This document shows, in pieces, positions 32,907-43,476 of a stretch of 64,000 nucleotides of DNA. The position numbers were made by a program, and so were the translations under genes. The stretch is from Castellaniella sp034674885. Lineage in GTDB: Bacteria > Pseudomonadota > Gammaproteobacteria > Burkholderiales > Burkholderiaceae_B. The stretch covers positions 51,432 through 115,431 of the forward strand of contig NZ_JAUCDS010000009.1 of the NCBI RefSeq assembly GCF_034674885.1, written 5' to 3'. The notes under the pieces were generated by a model. That model searched no databases, had not been told where the DNA came from, and was given only the letters and a program-made list of their open reading frames with translations. Within the stretch, counting starts at the first letter, position 1. Every line of letters begins with the position of its first letter.

Positions 32907-34742
32907 ATGCAGCACTCATCGCCACTGGTCATCACACCTGACACCCGCGCTCAGGCCTCGACCCGCATCCACCAGTCGTGGGCGCGCTGCGCCGACCTCG
33001 ACCCGCAGCTGCTGGCCGATGCAGCGCCCCTGCCCCGCGCCGATCTCGGCATACGCATCGAAGCCCATCGCCTGCTGCTGCGCCACGCGGAACCCAGTCT
33101 CTGCGCCCTGGGAGCCCTGGCAGGTTCCACCAACGGCATCGCCTTGCTGGCCGACCCCAGCGGCCTGATTCTGCACGAACGCGGCAACCCCGGCTTCCTG
33201 AACAAAGCTCAGCGCGTCGCACTGCTGCCCGGGGTCAGCTGGGCCGAAACCCAGCGCGGCACCAACGCCATCGGCACCGCACTGCACGACGGGCGCGCCG
33301 TCCGCGTTCACGGAGCAGAACACTTCCTGGCCCGCAACAGCATCCTCAGCTGCCACGCGGCCCCGATCCTGTCTGCCTCGGGCGGCATCCTGGGGGTGCT
33401 GGACCTTTCCGGGCCGGCCGACGCACTCCACCACTATGTCCTGTCCTTGGTCCAGCGGCTGGCCCAGGGCATCAGCAACCAGATCCTGATCGACAGCCCG
33501 CTGCGCCGCCTGGACTTCTATCCAGGCGAACAGTCTGCTCCGGACGCCTGGCCGGCCATCCTGCTGCTGGACGACGACGCCCGGATCGCAGGGGCCAACG
33601 AGGCCGCCCTGCGCGCGTTGAACACTGATTGGCAACTGATCGGCACCCCCTGCTCGCAATGGATAGATGGCGCCCTGCAAGCCCGCAGCAGCCGGCTGCG
33701 CCGTCGCGATGGCCAGATCCTGACAGGCAGCCTGCACACGCCCACCCGGGCGCTGGTGTCATTCGACGTCCCCAAACCCCGCAGCGCCCCCAGCCCCGCT
33801 CCAGACACCCTGCCGCAACCCGACACCATCCACCGTCCGCTGCTGGAACAGGGCATCCGGGCAGTCGACAACGGTCTGGCCGTCCTGCTGCAAGGCGAAA
33901 CCGGCACCGGCAAGGAAGTCCTGGCGCGCCATATCCACGCCAGCAGCGGCCGCCGCCAGGGCGCATTCATCGCCATCAACTGCGCCGCCCTGCCCGAACA
34001 CCTGATCGAATCTGAATTGTTCGGCTACGAGGCCGGCGCCTTCACGGGGGCCCGGCGCGAAGGCGCGCGCGGGCTGCTGCGCCAGGCGCATCAGGGCGTG
34101 CTCTTCCTGGACGAAATCGGCGACATGCCGCTGGGCCTGCAGACCCGGCTGCTGCGAGTGCTGCAGGAACGCGAAGTCCAGCCCCTGGGATCGGAAAAAC
34201 GGCTGCCCCTGGATTTCGGGCTGATCAGCGCCAGTCACCAGGACCTCAAGGCCCTGGTGGCCCGGGGCCTGTTTCGCGCGGACTTGTACTACAGGCTGCA
34301 GGACATGCCCCTGGCGCTGCCTCCGCTGCGCAACCATCCCGACCTGGCGGGGTTCATCATCGCGCAATACCAGGCCCTGGGCGGGCGGCTCACCCCCGAG
34401 GCCGCCGGCGTGCTGGCCCGCCACGTCTGGCCAGGCAACTACCGCGAACTGCGCAGCGTCCTGCGACGGCTGCAGTGCCAATATCCAGGGCCGGACGCCA
34501 TCCGGCCCGGCCAACTGCCGGCAGATCTGGGCATCGACCACCCCGGCGCCCCGATTGCCGCCCATCCCGCCGAGCCGGCCCCGACATACGCGACACCCCC
34601 TTCGGCCGCCATGGACGCCCCCCTGCGCGAAGTCGAACAGGCCACCATCCGGCGCGTCCTTCAGGAATGCGCCGGCAATATGGCCCTGGCCGCCCGCCGC
34701 CTGGGCATCCATCGCAGCACCTTGTATCGCCGGCTGAAATGA
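32907..34742 (+). CDS. Sigma-54-dependent activator, AcoR family
   Basis: Enhancer-binding protein of 611 residues. An N-terminal GAF sensor region (about 40-180: WAETQRGTNAIGTALHDGRAVRVHGAEHFL and SCHAAPILSASGGILGVLDLSG are AcoR hallmarks) precedes the AAA+ domain with Walker A GETGTGKE, the sigma-54 contact loop GAFTGA, and Walker B VLFLDEIGD. The C-terminal Fis helix-turn-helix reads ECAGNMALAARRLGIHRSTLYRRLK. The ATG at 32907 has GGAG seven bases upstream; the frame opens 30 codons earlier inside the operator region. It probably activates divergent aldB. Confidence 0.92.
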   Translation: MQHSSPLVITPDTRAQASTRIHQSWARCADLDPQLLADAAPLPRADLGIRIEAHRLLLRHAEPSLCALGALAGSTNGIALLADPSGLILHERGNPGFLNKAQRVALLPGVSWAETQRGTNAIGTALHDGRAVRVHGAEHFLARNSILSCHAAPILSASGGILGVLDLSGPADALHHYVLSLVQRLAQGISNQILIDSPLRRLDFYPGEQSAPDAWPAILLLDDDARIAGANEAALRALNTDWQLIGTPCSQWIDGALQARSSRLRRRDGQILTGSLHTPTRALVSFDVPKPRSAPSPAPDTLPQPDTIHRPLLEQGIRAVDNGLAVLLQGETGTGKEVLARHIHASSGRRQGAFIAINCAALPEHLIESELFGYEAGAFTGARREGARGLLRQAHQGVLFLDEIGDMPLGLQTRLLRVLQEREVQPLGSEKRLPLDFGLISASHQDLKALVARGLFRADLYYRLQDMPLALPPLRNHPDLAGFIIAQYQALGGRLTPEAAGVLARHVWPGNYRELRSVLRRLQCQYPGPDAIRPGQLPADLGIDHPGAPIAAHPAEPAPTYATPPSAAMDAPLREVEQATIRRVLQECAGNMALAARRLGIHRSTLYRRLK

Positions 34743-34743
34743 C

Positions 34744-34769
34744 ACAGGCCGCCCCAAGGGGCGGCCTGT
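34744..34769. terminator. Hairpin between convergent acoR-like gene and rpoD
   Basis: Perfect 12-bp inverted repeat ACAGGCCGCCCC-AA-GGGGCGGCCTGT starting two bases after the activator stop. It is symmetrical and sits between convergent genes, so it may end transcripts from both sides. No T-run follows on either strand, so termination efficiency is uncertain. Confidence 0.55.
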
Positions 34770-34799
34770 CGTGTCCTGCGATATCCGCAGACGGCGTGT

Positions 34800-36986
<2,187 letters not shown>

Positions 36987-37119
36987 GTGCTCTTTCCGTT
37001 CTCAGTTTCGTTGCCGCTCGGCCCTAAAGCCGATTGAGGCAACATTCCGGGTCGACAATTCTGTTGAAGGCGCTCAACTTATTGAAAACCATGTAGTTTA
37101 CTGCACTTGACAGGAAGAT

Positions 37120-39063
37120 TCATCCCGTCGGCGTCTTCAGCCGGGCCAAGCGGCGGCTGAGATCCTGATATCGCCGGCGCTGCGCCTCATCCGCCAGCCC
37201 CGCCGCGATCAGACGGTCGCATTGTTCCTGCACGGCCTGCAATTCGATATGCCGCAAGGCATCTCGCCATTCCGCCTGCGGATCGGGCAGTTCCTGCGTC
37301 AGGACTTCCGTGGACAGATCCTGGATGGCGGCAGCCAGATCCGAATCCGGATCGGCGGCCTCCAGCAGCGCGCCGGCATGCCGGCCGCCGCAGGAGCTGG
37401 CCAGACCGATCAATTCCCGCACCAACTGCAGATGGGGATGGTGGGCCAACAATTCAAGCTGTTGGTCCCCCAGGCCATCCACCAAGGCGGGATGCGCCAG
37501 CAACAGGCGCAGCAAACGCCGCGCCAGGGGCGTGACGGTCCGGGCCTGGCCCGTGCGGCCGCGCCGCGCCCGGCCAGTCGCCGGCCGGCCAGGCGAAACG
37601 CCGCCTCCCTGGCCGAATGCGGCACTCATCCAAGGGGGCTCATCCTGCGGCATGCCGGGGACTTGCCAGTCGTCCGGCGCCGTATCCGGTGCCCGCCGAT
37701 CCGACACAGCCGGCATTGGGCTGTCCGGACGCCGAAAATCGGCGGCGGGCGCAGCCCCGGCAGGCCCCGCCGGCCCGCTGGCCAGCATCAGGCTGAGTTC
37801 GTCCGGCGTCAGACGCACCTGCTGGGCGAACTCGCGCTCGACCTGCAGGCGATATCCGCCCTCGGGCATCTGCGCGAACAGAGGCCGCGCCTCGTGCACG
37901 CAGGCGGCGCGGCCTTCGGCCTCGCGCAGATCATGGCGCGCCGCCAGCTCTTCGAGCATGAATCGCGACAGCGGCAGAGCCTCGTCCAGGCAGGCCCGCA
38001 ATGCCTGCACCCCATAGGCCCGCACGTAGGAATCGGGATCCTGGCCGTCCGGCAGAAACAAAAAGCGCATGGCGACGTCTTCGGCCACCCACGGCAGACA
38101 CGCCTGCAAGGCCCGCCAGGCCGCCTTGCGCCCCGCCCCATCGCCGTCAAAGCTGAAGATGATGCGGTCGCTGGCCCGACACAGCTTTTGCAGATGGTTG
38201 CTGGTCGTAGACGTGCCCAGCGTCGCCACGGCGTTGTTCAAGCCGAACTGCGCCAGCGCCACCACGTCCATGTAGCCCTCGACGACCAGCACACAGCCTT
38301 CGCTGCGGATGCCGGCGCGCGCCTCGTGCAGGCCATAGAGCTCGTGCCCCTTCGAAAACAGGCTGGTCTCGGGCGAATTCAGGTATTTGGGCTCGCCCGC
38401 CTCGATCAGCCGACCGCCAAAGCCGATCAGTTGCCCCCGACCATTCAGGATGGGGAACATCACCCGCCCCCGGAAGCGGTCGTGACGGCGGCCGTCCTCG
38501 GCCTCGATCACCAAGCCGGACTCGAGCAGCGCAGGGTCTTCGTAGTGCTCGAATACCGCAGCCAGGCCGCGACGGTCGGCACTCGCCCATCCCAGGCCAT
38601 AGCGGGCCGCGATCTCACCGCTGAGCCCGCGCTTTTTCAGGTAGGCGATCGCCTGGGGCGTCTGCTTCAGGGCGGCCCGGTAGTGGGCCTGTGCCTGCTG
38701 CAGCACGTCGCGCTGGCGGGACCCTTCCTCGCGGCGTTCGCGCTCGGCAGCCCGCTGGCGCGGAGTGCGAGGTTCCTCGGGAACAGTCAGACCGACGCTG
38801 GCAGCCAGCGTGCGCACGGCTTCCGGAAATGGCGCTCCGGTGTGCTCGGTCAGGAAATGAATGGCGCTGCCATGGGCGCCGCAGCCAAAGCAGTGATAGA
38901 ACTGCTTCGTGGGACTGACCGTGAACGACGGCGATTTTTCAGTGTGAAAAGGGCACAAACCCAGCAGGTTTGCGCCCCCTTTGCGCAGCTGCACATACCG
39001 GCCGACAACATCGACGATATCTACGCGCGCCAGCAGTTCCTGGATGAAGGATTCAGGAATCAA
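37120..39063 (-). CDS. dnaG: DNA primase DnaG
   Basis: Primase, 647 residues, that lays RNA primers at the replication fork. N-terminal zinc-binding domain (CPFH...CFGC, within residues 38-65), TOPRIM core (VVEGYMDVVAL and FDGDGAGRKA), and a C-terminal DnaB-interaction domain. The start codon is TTG at 39063, immediately after the rpsU stop TGA (39066-39064); the homologous N-terminus IPESFIQELLARVDIVDVVGRYV leaves no room for another start. No ribosome site is visible, so translation probably depends on coupling to rpsU. About 120 residues between TOPRIM and the C-terminal domain are Pro/Ala/Gly-rich and low in complexity. Confidence 0.96.
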   Translation of the reverse strand: MIPESFIQELLARVDIVDVVGRYVQLRKGGANLLGLCPFHTEKSPSFTVSPTKQFYHCFGCGAHGSAIHFLTEHTGAPFPEAVRTLAASVGLTVPEEPRTPRQRAAERERREEGSRQRDVLQQAQAHYRAALKQTPQAIAYLKKRGLSGEIAARYGLGWASADRRGLAAVFEHYEDPALLESGLVIEAEDGRRHDRFRGRVMFPILNGRGQLIGFGGRLIEAGEPKYLNSPETSLFSKGHELYGLHEARAGIRSEGCVLVVEGYMDVVALAQFGLNNAVATLGTSTTSNHLQKLCRASDRIIFSFDGDGAGRKAAWRALQACLPWVAEDVAMRFLFLPDGQDPDSYVRAYGVQALRACLDEALPLSRFMLEELAARHDLREAEGRAACVHEARPLFAQMPEGGYRLQVEREFAQQVRLTPDELSLMLASGPAGPAGAAPAADFRRPDSPMPAVSDRRAPDTAPDDWQVPGMPQDEPPWMSAAFGQGGGVSPGRPATGRARRGRTGQARTVTPLARRLLRLLLAHPALVDGLGDQQLELLAHHPHLQLVRELIGLASSCGGRHAGALLEAADPDSDLAAAIQDLSTEVLTQELPDPQAEWRDALRHIELQAVQEQCDRLIAAGLADEAQRRRYQDLSRRLARLKTPTG

Positions 39064-39276
39064 TCAATAGAGTCGCGGCGGCAGTTGTTGGCTGCGAATG
39101 CGTTTGTAGTGGCGCTTGACGGCAGCGGCCAGCTTGCGCTTACGTTCGGCGGTGGGCTTCTCGTAGAATTCGCGCGAACGCAGTTCGGTCAGCAGGCCGG
39201 TCTTTTCGATGGTGCGCTTAAAGCGCCGCAGGGCAGCCTCGAAGGGCTCGTTTTCTTTGAGGCGGACAATCGGCAT
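39064..39276 (-). CDS. rpsU: 30S ribosomal protein S21
   Basis: Small basic ribosomal protein of 70 residues: MPIVRLKENEPFEAALRRFKRTIEKTGLLTELRSREFYEKPTAERKRKLAAAVKRHYKR. This is the full family length and signature. First gene of the rpsU-dnaG-rpoD operon. The 131 bp upstream are AT-rich and presumably hold the operon promoter; I cannot define -35/-10 boxes with confidence. Confidence 0.97.
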   Translation of the reverse strand: MPIVRLKENEPFEAALRRFKRTIEKTGLLTELRSREFYEKPTAERKRKLAAAVKRHYKRIRSQQLPPRLY

Positions 39277-39407
39277 GTAAATCCTTGATAGCCTGTAAAA
39301 AGCATGAATGTCGGAAACCGTTAAAGATCCGGTGCATCCACGGTTGGGTTAAAGGAAAATATCCATATAAGACAGCAGAAGATTCTAGCACGAATCAGGC
39401 TGGGAAT

Positions 39408-39971
39408 CTACGCCTTTGCATCGGGATATGCGGAACGCACGCCCTTGCGGATCCAGGACTCCAGCTGATGAGGCCGCAGGCTGTCATAGTCTTCGAAGGG
39501 CTGGTGGATCCAGGGATTGGTGGGCAGCTGATCCACGTAGTAATCCGGCTGGACCTGGGCATGGCCCTTTTGCCAGAGTACTGCAGTGCGCATTTCCGTA
39601 ATGCCGGGGAATTGCTTGAGCAGATGATCGTGCACCCGGCTGAAGGTCAGGCCGGTGTCCACCATGTCGTCGACCAGCAGGACCTTGCCGTCCAGCGTGC
39701 CGCGCGTGATGGTGATGAACTGGGCGATGTCCAGTTGCCCCTGCACCGTGCCGGCAGCCTCGCGATAGCTGCTGGTGGCCAGAATGCCCAGCGGCACGTC
39801 GAAGATGCGCGACAGCACGTCGCCCACCCGCACGCCGCCGCGCGCCAGGCACAGGATCTTGTCGAATGCCCATCCCGATTCATGCACCTGCAGGGCCAGG
39901 CGCTCGATCAACGCGTGATACTGTTCCCAGCTGACCCAGAGGTCGCGGTCGGTGCTCGGCGGAATGCTCAT
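39408..39971 (-). CDS. Phosphoribosyltransferase (purine/xanthine type)
   Basis: Type I phosphoribosyltransferase, 187 residues. The PRPP loop VLLVDDMVDTGLTF is the diagnostic motif; KILCLARGGVRVGDVLSRIFDVPLGILATSSY is the early strand-loop found in hypoxanthine/xanthine-guanine phosphoribosyltransferases of this group. It follows purA by 18 bases on the same strand, so a purine salvage role is likely. The base preference is unknown. Confidence 0.88.
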   Translation of the reverse strand: MSIPPSTDRDLWVSWEQYHALIERLALQVHESGWAFDKILCLARGGVRVGDVLSRIFDVPLGILATSSYREAAGTVQGQLDIAQFITITRGTLDGKVLLVDDMVDTGLTFSRVHDHLLKQFPGITEMRTAVLWQKGHAQVQPDYYVDQLPTNPWIHQPFEDYDSLRPHQLESWIRKGVRSAYPDAKA

Positions 39972-39989
39972 GTTTCTATCCTTGTCCTT

Positions 39990-41285
39990 TTAGCCTTGGA
40001 AGGGATGACGCAGCACGATGGTTTCCAGCCGGTCCGGACCGGTCGAGACCATGTCGATCGGGACGTCGCAGACTTCGGCAATGCGTTCCAGGTAGCGCCG
40101 GGCGTTGATCGGCAGCTTGTCGTATTCGGTGATGCCCACCGTGGATTCCGACCAGCCGGCCATTTCTTCCAGTACGGGTTCGGCTTCGGCCGCAGCATGC
40201 GCGCCATAGGGCAGCACGTCCAGGAACTGACCCTTGTAGCGATAGCCCACCCCGATCTTGATCTGCTCGACACCGTCGAGCACGTCCAGTTTCGTGATGC
40301 ACAGGCCCGTCAGGCCATTGATCATGACCGAACGCTTCATGGCGGCACCATCGAACCAGCCGCAGCGGCGGGGACGCCCGGTGACGGAGCCGAATTCCTT
40401 GCCGACCGTGGCCAGCCGCAAGCCAGTATCGTCCAGCAGCTCGGTGGGGAACGGACCGGACCCGACCCGCGTGGTGTAGGCCTTGGCAATGCCCAGCACG
40501 TAGTCCAGCGCCTGCGGACCGACCCCCGTACCGGCGGCGGCGGCGCCCGCCACGCAATTGCTGCTGGTGACAAAAGGATAGGTGCCGTGATCGATATCCA
40601 GCAAGGTGCCCTGGGCGCCCTCGAACAGCAGGTTGTGGCCTGCCTTGCGAGCGATATGGATGTTGCTGGAGACGTCGGCCACCATGGGTTCGAGCTGGGG
40701 CGCCAGCGCCATCACCTGATCGCGCACCTGGCTGGCCTCGACGGCCTTGGCGCCCAGATACTGGGTCAGGACGAAGTTGTGATAATCCAGGACTTCAGCC
40801 AGTTTTTCATCGAACACGACCGGATCGTAGAGATCCTGAACGCGCAAGGCGCGGCGGGCGACCTTGTCCTCGTAGGCGGGACCGATGCCGCGCCCCGTGG
40901 TGCCAATCTTGCCCTCGCCCTTGCGGGCTTCCCGGGCCTGGTCCAGCGCCACGTGATACGGCAGGATCAGCGGGCAGGCAGCGGAAATCTGCAGGCGCGA
41001 ACGCACGTCCAGGCCAGCGGCTTCCAGCTCGCCGATCTCGGCCAGCAAGGCCTCGGGCGACAGCACCACGCCATTGCCCACATAGCAGGTGACGTGGGGA
41101 TGCATGATGCCCGATGGGATCAGGCGCAGGATGGTCTTTCGGCCATTGATCCACAGCGTATGGCCGGCGTTGTGCCCGCCCTGAAAGCGCACGACCCCCT
41201 GGGCGGACTCGGCGAGCCAATCCACGATCTTGCCCTTGCCTTCGTCACCCCACTGGGTGCCAATCACGACGATGTTCTTGCTCAT
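39990..41285 (-). CDS. purA: Adenylosuccinate synthetase PurA
   Basis: GTP-dependent enzyme joining IMP and aspartate in AMP synthesis, 431 residues. Motifs: VVIGTQWGDEGKGKIVDWL, FQGGHNAGHTLW, GTTGRGIGPAYEDK, and the GTP-site TKLDVLDG near the C-terminus. The ATG at 41285 (MSKNIVVIG) follows AAGG closely; the frame is open 30 codons further without homology. Between hisZ (55 bp) and the phosphoribosyltransferase. Confidence 0.97.
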   Translation of the reverse strand: MSKNIVVIGTQWGDEGKGKIVDWLAESAQGVVRFQGGHNAGHTLWINGRKTILRLIPSGIMHPHVTCYVGNGVVLSPEALLAEIGELEAAGLDVRSRLQISAACPLILPYHVALDQAREARKGEGKIGTTGRGIGPAYEDKVARRALRVQDLYDPVVFDEKLAEVLDYHNFVLTQYLGAKAVEASQVRDQVMALAPQLEPMVADVSSNIHIARKAGHNLLFEGAQGTLLDIDHGTYPFVTSSNCVAGAAAAGTGVGPQALDYVLGIAKAYTTRVGSGPFPTELLDDTGLRLATVGKEFGSVTGRPRRCGWFDGAAMKRSVMINGLTGLCITKLDVLDGVEQIKIGVGYRYKGQFLDVLPYGAHAAAEAEPVLEEMAGWSESTVGITEYDKLPINARRYLERIAEVCDVPIDMVSTGPDRLETIVLRHPFQG

Positions 41286-41340
41286 ATGCCTTGCTTGTGG
41301 CGGCACCATGCCGCCTTGGGAAACGAATAAGTTTATACCA

Positions 41341-42507
41341 TCAGACGCCAAGCGTCCGAAGTCTCCAGCCATCATCGATCAGGACCAGCTCCTGATCGAT
41401 CCGGAATTCATCGTACTGCTGCGGTTCTCCCGGCAGGCTCTGGATGACGATGTGGCCTTGCGCGCGCAGCGTCCCGACCGCCTGCGCCAGAGCCGGATCA
41501 TCGGACCAGGGCGCACGGATCGCCCGGGCGCGCTGCGCATCGGGCAGGCCGGCCGAGAGTTTGCGCAGATCCAGGCTGAAGCCTGTCGCCGGGCGCGCCC
41601 GCCCGAACTTGCGACCGATGCCGTCGTAGCGCCCGCCACGCACCAGCGCGTCATGCCAGCCTGCAGCGTAGATCGCGAACACGGCGCCGGAGTGATAGCC
41701 GTAGCTGCCTCCCATATCGGCCAGATCGATGGCGATGGGCGCATCGGGCAGCGCCGCGCACAAGGTGCTCAGGGCATCCAGGGCCGCATGCACGGCAGGA
41801 AGGTCCGGCAGGCATTGCCGGGCGCGATCGACGACCGACAGATCCCCGTACAGGGTCGCCAGGACCCGCAGTGCCTGGCGCGTATCGGCACGGGCCTGGG
41901 TGTCCGCGCACAGCGCATCCAGCCCCGGAACGTCCTTGGCGCTGAGCAGGTCGTAGACCGCATTGGCGACTTCGGCCAGGGCGGGGTCCGCATCAACCAG
42001 CGCCCGCCCTACTCCGGGATGATTCAGGTCCAGGCGCGGCTGCAGCACCCCCGCGCGCCGCACGGACTCGAGCGCCAGGCGCACGCATTCGATGTCTGCC
42101 TGCACGCCCGCATGGCCAAAGATTTCCGCCCCGATCTGCAGCAGTTCACGATCCGAGGTCAGACCGGCCGGCCGGGTATGGACGACCGGGCCGCAGTAGC
42201 ACAGCCGCGTGACCCCGGGACGATTGAGCAAATGGGCATCGATGCGCGAAACCTGCACCGTCATGTCGGCCCGTACACCCATGGTCAGCCCCGAGAGCTG
42301 ATCGACGAGCTTGCAGGTGCGCAGACGCAGCGCCTCATCGTCGGCCAGCATCAGGGAATCGAGATATTCCACCATGGGCGGCGCGACCAGTTCGAAACCG
42401 TAGGTACGATACAGATCCAGCAGTTCGCGGCGCAGTTCTTCGATGCGTCGTGCTTCGGCGGGCAGGATGTCCGACAGGTTTTCCGGCAAGAGCCAGTTCG
42501 ACATCAT
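41341..42507 (-). CDS. hisZ: ATP phosphoribosyltransferase regulatory subunit HisZ
   Basis: HisRS-paralog that pairs with the short form of HisG to start histidine synthesis; not a tRNA synthetase. 388 residues. It keeps class II-like segments (WLLPENLSDILPAEARRIEELRRELLDLYRTYGFELVAPPMVEYLD; VRADMTVQVSRIDAH; VRGGRYDGIG), but the synthetase C-terminal anticodon domain is absent. True HisS is encoded at 50680. First gene of the hisZ-purA-phosphoribosyltransferase unit, behind the hflC terminator. Confidence 0.95.
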   Translation of the reverse strand: MMSNWLLPENLSDILPAEARRIEELRRELLDLYRTYGFELVAPPMVEYLDSLMLADDEALRLRTCKLVDQLSGLTMGVRADMTVQVSRIDAHLLNRPGVTRLCYCGPVVHTRPAGLTSDRELLQIGAEIFGHAGVQADIECVRLALESVRRAGVLQPRLDLNHPGVGRALVDADPALAEVANAVYDLLSAKDVPGLDALCADTQARADTRQALRVLATLYGDLSVVDRARQCLPDLPAVHAALDALSTLCAALPDAPIAIDLADMGGSYGYHSGAVFAIYAAGWHDALVRGGRYDGIGRKFGRARPATGFSLDLRKLSAGLPDAQRARAIRAPWSDDPALAQAVGTLRAQGHIVIQSLPGEPQQYDEFRIDQELVLIDDGWRLRTLGV

Positions 42508-42532
42508 GGGTGGTTCATTCCAAAATCACAGC

Positions 42533-42566
42533 CAAAAGAAAGCGGCCCGGCACCCGGCCAGGCCGC
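42533..42566 (-). terminator. Intrinsic terminator after hflC
   Basis: On the minus strand GCGGCC-T-GGC / GCC-G-GGCCGC forms a stem with a five-base loop (42542-42566), followed by TTTCTTTT (42541-42534). It lies 14 bases after the hflC stop and before hisZ, and so ends the hfq-hflXKC transcript. Confidence 0.8.
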
Positions 42567-42579
42567 CCATCGGTACTGC

Positions 42580-43470
42580 CTAACGCGTCGCGGGCTTGTC
42601 GCCGGGGGCGCGATCCCAATAGCGGAAGAAGTCCGAATCGGGGCTGAGCACCAAGGTGCTGCCGGTTCCCGAGAAAGAGGAACGATAGGCATCCAGGCTC
42701 TTGTAGAAGCTATAGAACTCAGGGTCCTTGCCATAGGACTTCGCGTAGATGGCGGCGGCCGTGGCATCGCCCTCGCCTCGTTTGGCCTGGGACTCCGCAT
42801 AGGCCTTGGCCAGGATCTCCTGGCGCTTGCGATCGGCTTCGGCGCGAATGCGCTCGCTGTCGGCGGCGCCACTGGCCCGCAGGCGGTTGGCTTCTTGCTT
42901 GCGTTCGGCTTCCATGCGGCGATAGACCGACTCGGAAATTTCCGGCGCGAAGTCGATGCGGCGCAGCCGCACGTCCACCACATCCACCCCCAGGGGTTTC
43001 GCCCGCTGGGCAACCGAGGACTGGATTTCCTTCATGATGGTGTCACGGTCGCTGGAGACGACCTGCTTGACCGTGCGCACGTTCACTGCCGCGTTCAGTG
43101 CATCGCGGATCTGGGCCTGCAGACGCTCGACGGCCGCGCCGCTGTTGGCGCCGAAGGTGACGTAATACAGACGCGGATCGGCGATACGCCATTTGACGAA
43201 GGAGTCGATCAGCAGGTTCTTCTTTTCGGCCGTCTGGATGCGTTCCGGATCGCGGGTTTCAATGGTCTGCAGGCGCTTGTCCAGATAGACCACGTTTTCA
43301 AATGGTGGCGGATACTTGAAGTACAGGCCGGGCTCGGTAATGGTTTCACGCACTTCGCCCAGGGCAAACAGCAGTGCCGAATCCCGTTCCCGCACCACGA
43401 ACAGGCACGAGGACAGGGCAGCCACCAGCAGGACCAGACCGACCAGGGCGGGGAAAAAACGTTGCATCAT
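42580..43470 (-). CDS. hflC: HflC, subunit of the FtsH-modulating HflKC complex
   Basis: SPFH/prohibitin-family membrane protein, 296 residues. N-terminal membrane anchor (FFPALVGLVLLVAALSSCLFVV), SPFH domain (GLYFKYPPPFENVVYLDKRLQTIETRDPERIQTAEKK), and the long Ala/Glu/Arg-rich coiled coil (YRRMEAERKQEANRLRASGAADSERIRAEADRKRQEI). With HflK it encloses FtsH at the inner membrane. Six bases after hflK. Confidence 0.96.
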   Translation of the reverse strand: MMQRFFPALVGLVLLVAALSSCLFVVRERDSALLFALGEVRETITEPGLYFKYPPPFENVVYLDKRLQTIETRDPERIQTAEKKNLLIDSFVKWRIADPRLYYVTFGANSGAAVERLQAQIRDALNAAVNVRTVKQVVSSDRDTIMKEIQSSVAQRAKPLGVDVVDVRLRRIDFAPEISESVYRRMEAERKQEANRLRASGAADSERIRAEADRKRQEILAKAYAESQAKRGEGDATAAAIYAKSYGKDPEFYSFYKSLDAYRSSFSGTGSTLVLSPDSDFFRYWDRAPGDKPATR

Positions 43471-43476
43471 GGGCTC

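Noticed and set aside
34744..34769. The symmetrical hairpin as a clear intrinsic terminator
   Set aside because: The stem is strong but no T-run follows on either strand, so I list it only as a likely terminator-like hairpin.
41341..42507. A second histidyl-tRNA synthetase
   Set aside because: It lacks the anticodon domain and key synthetase motifs, and it sits next to purA; it is HisZ.
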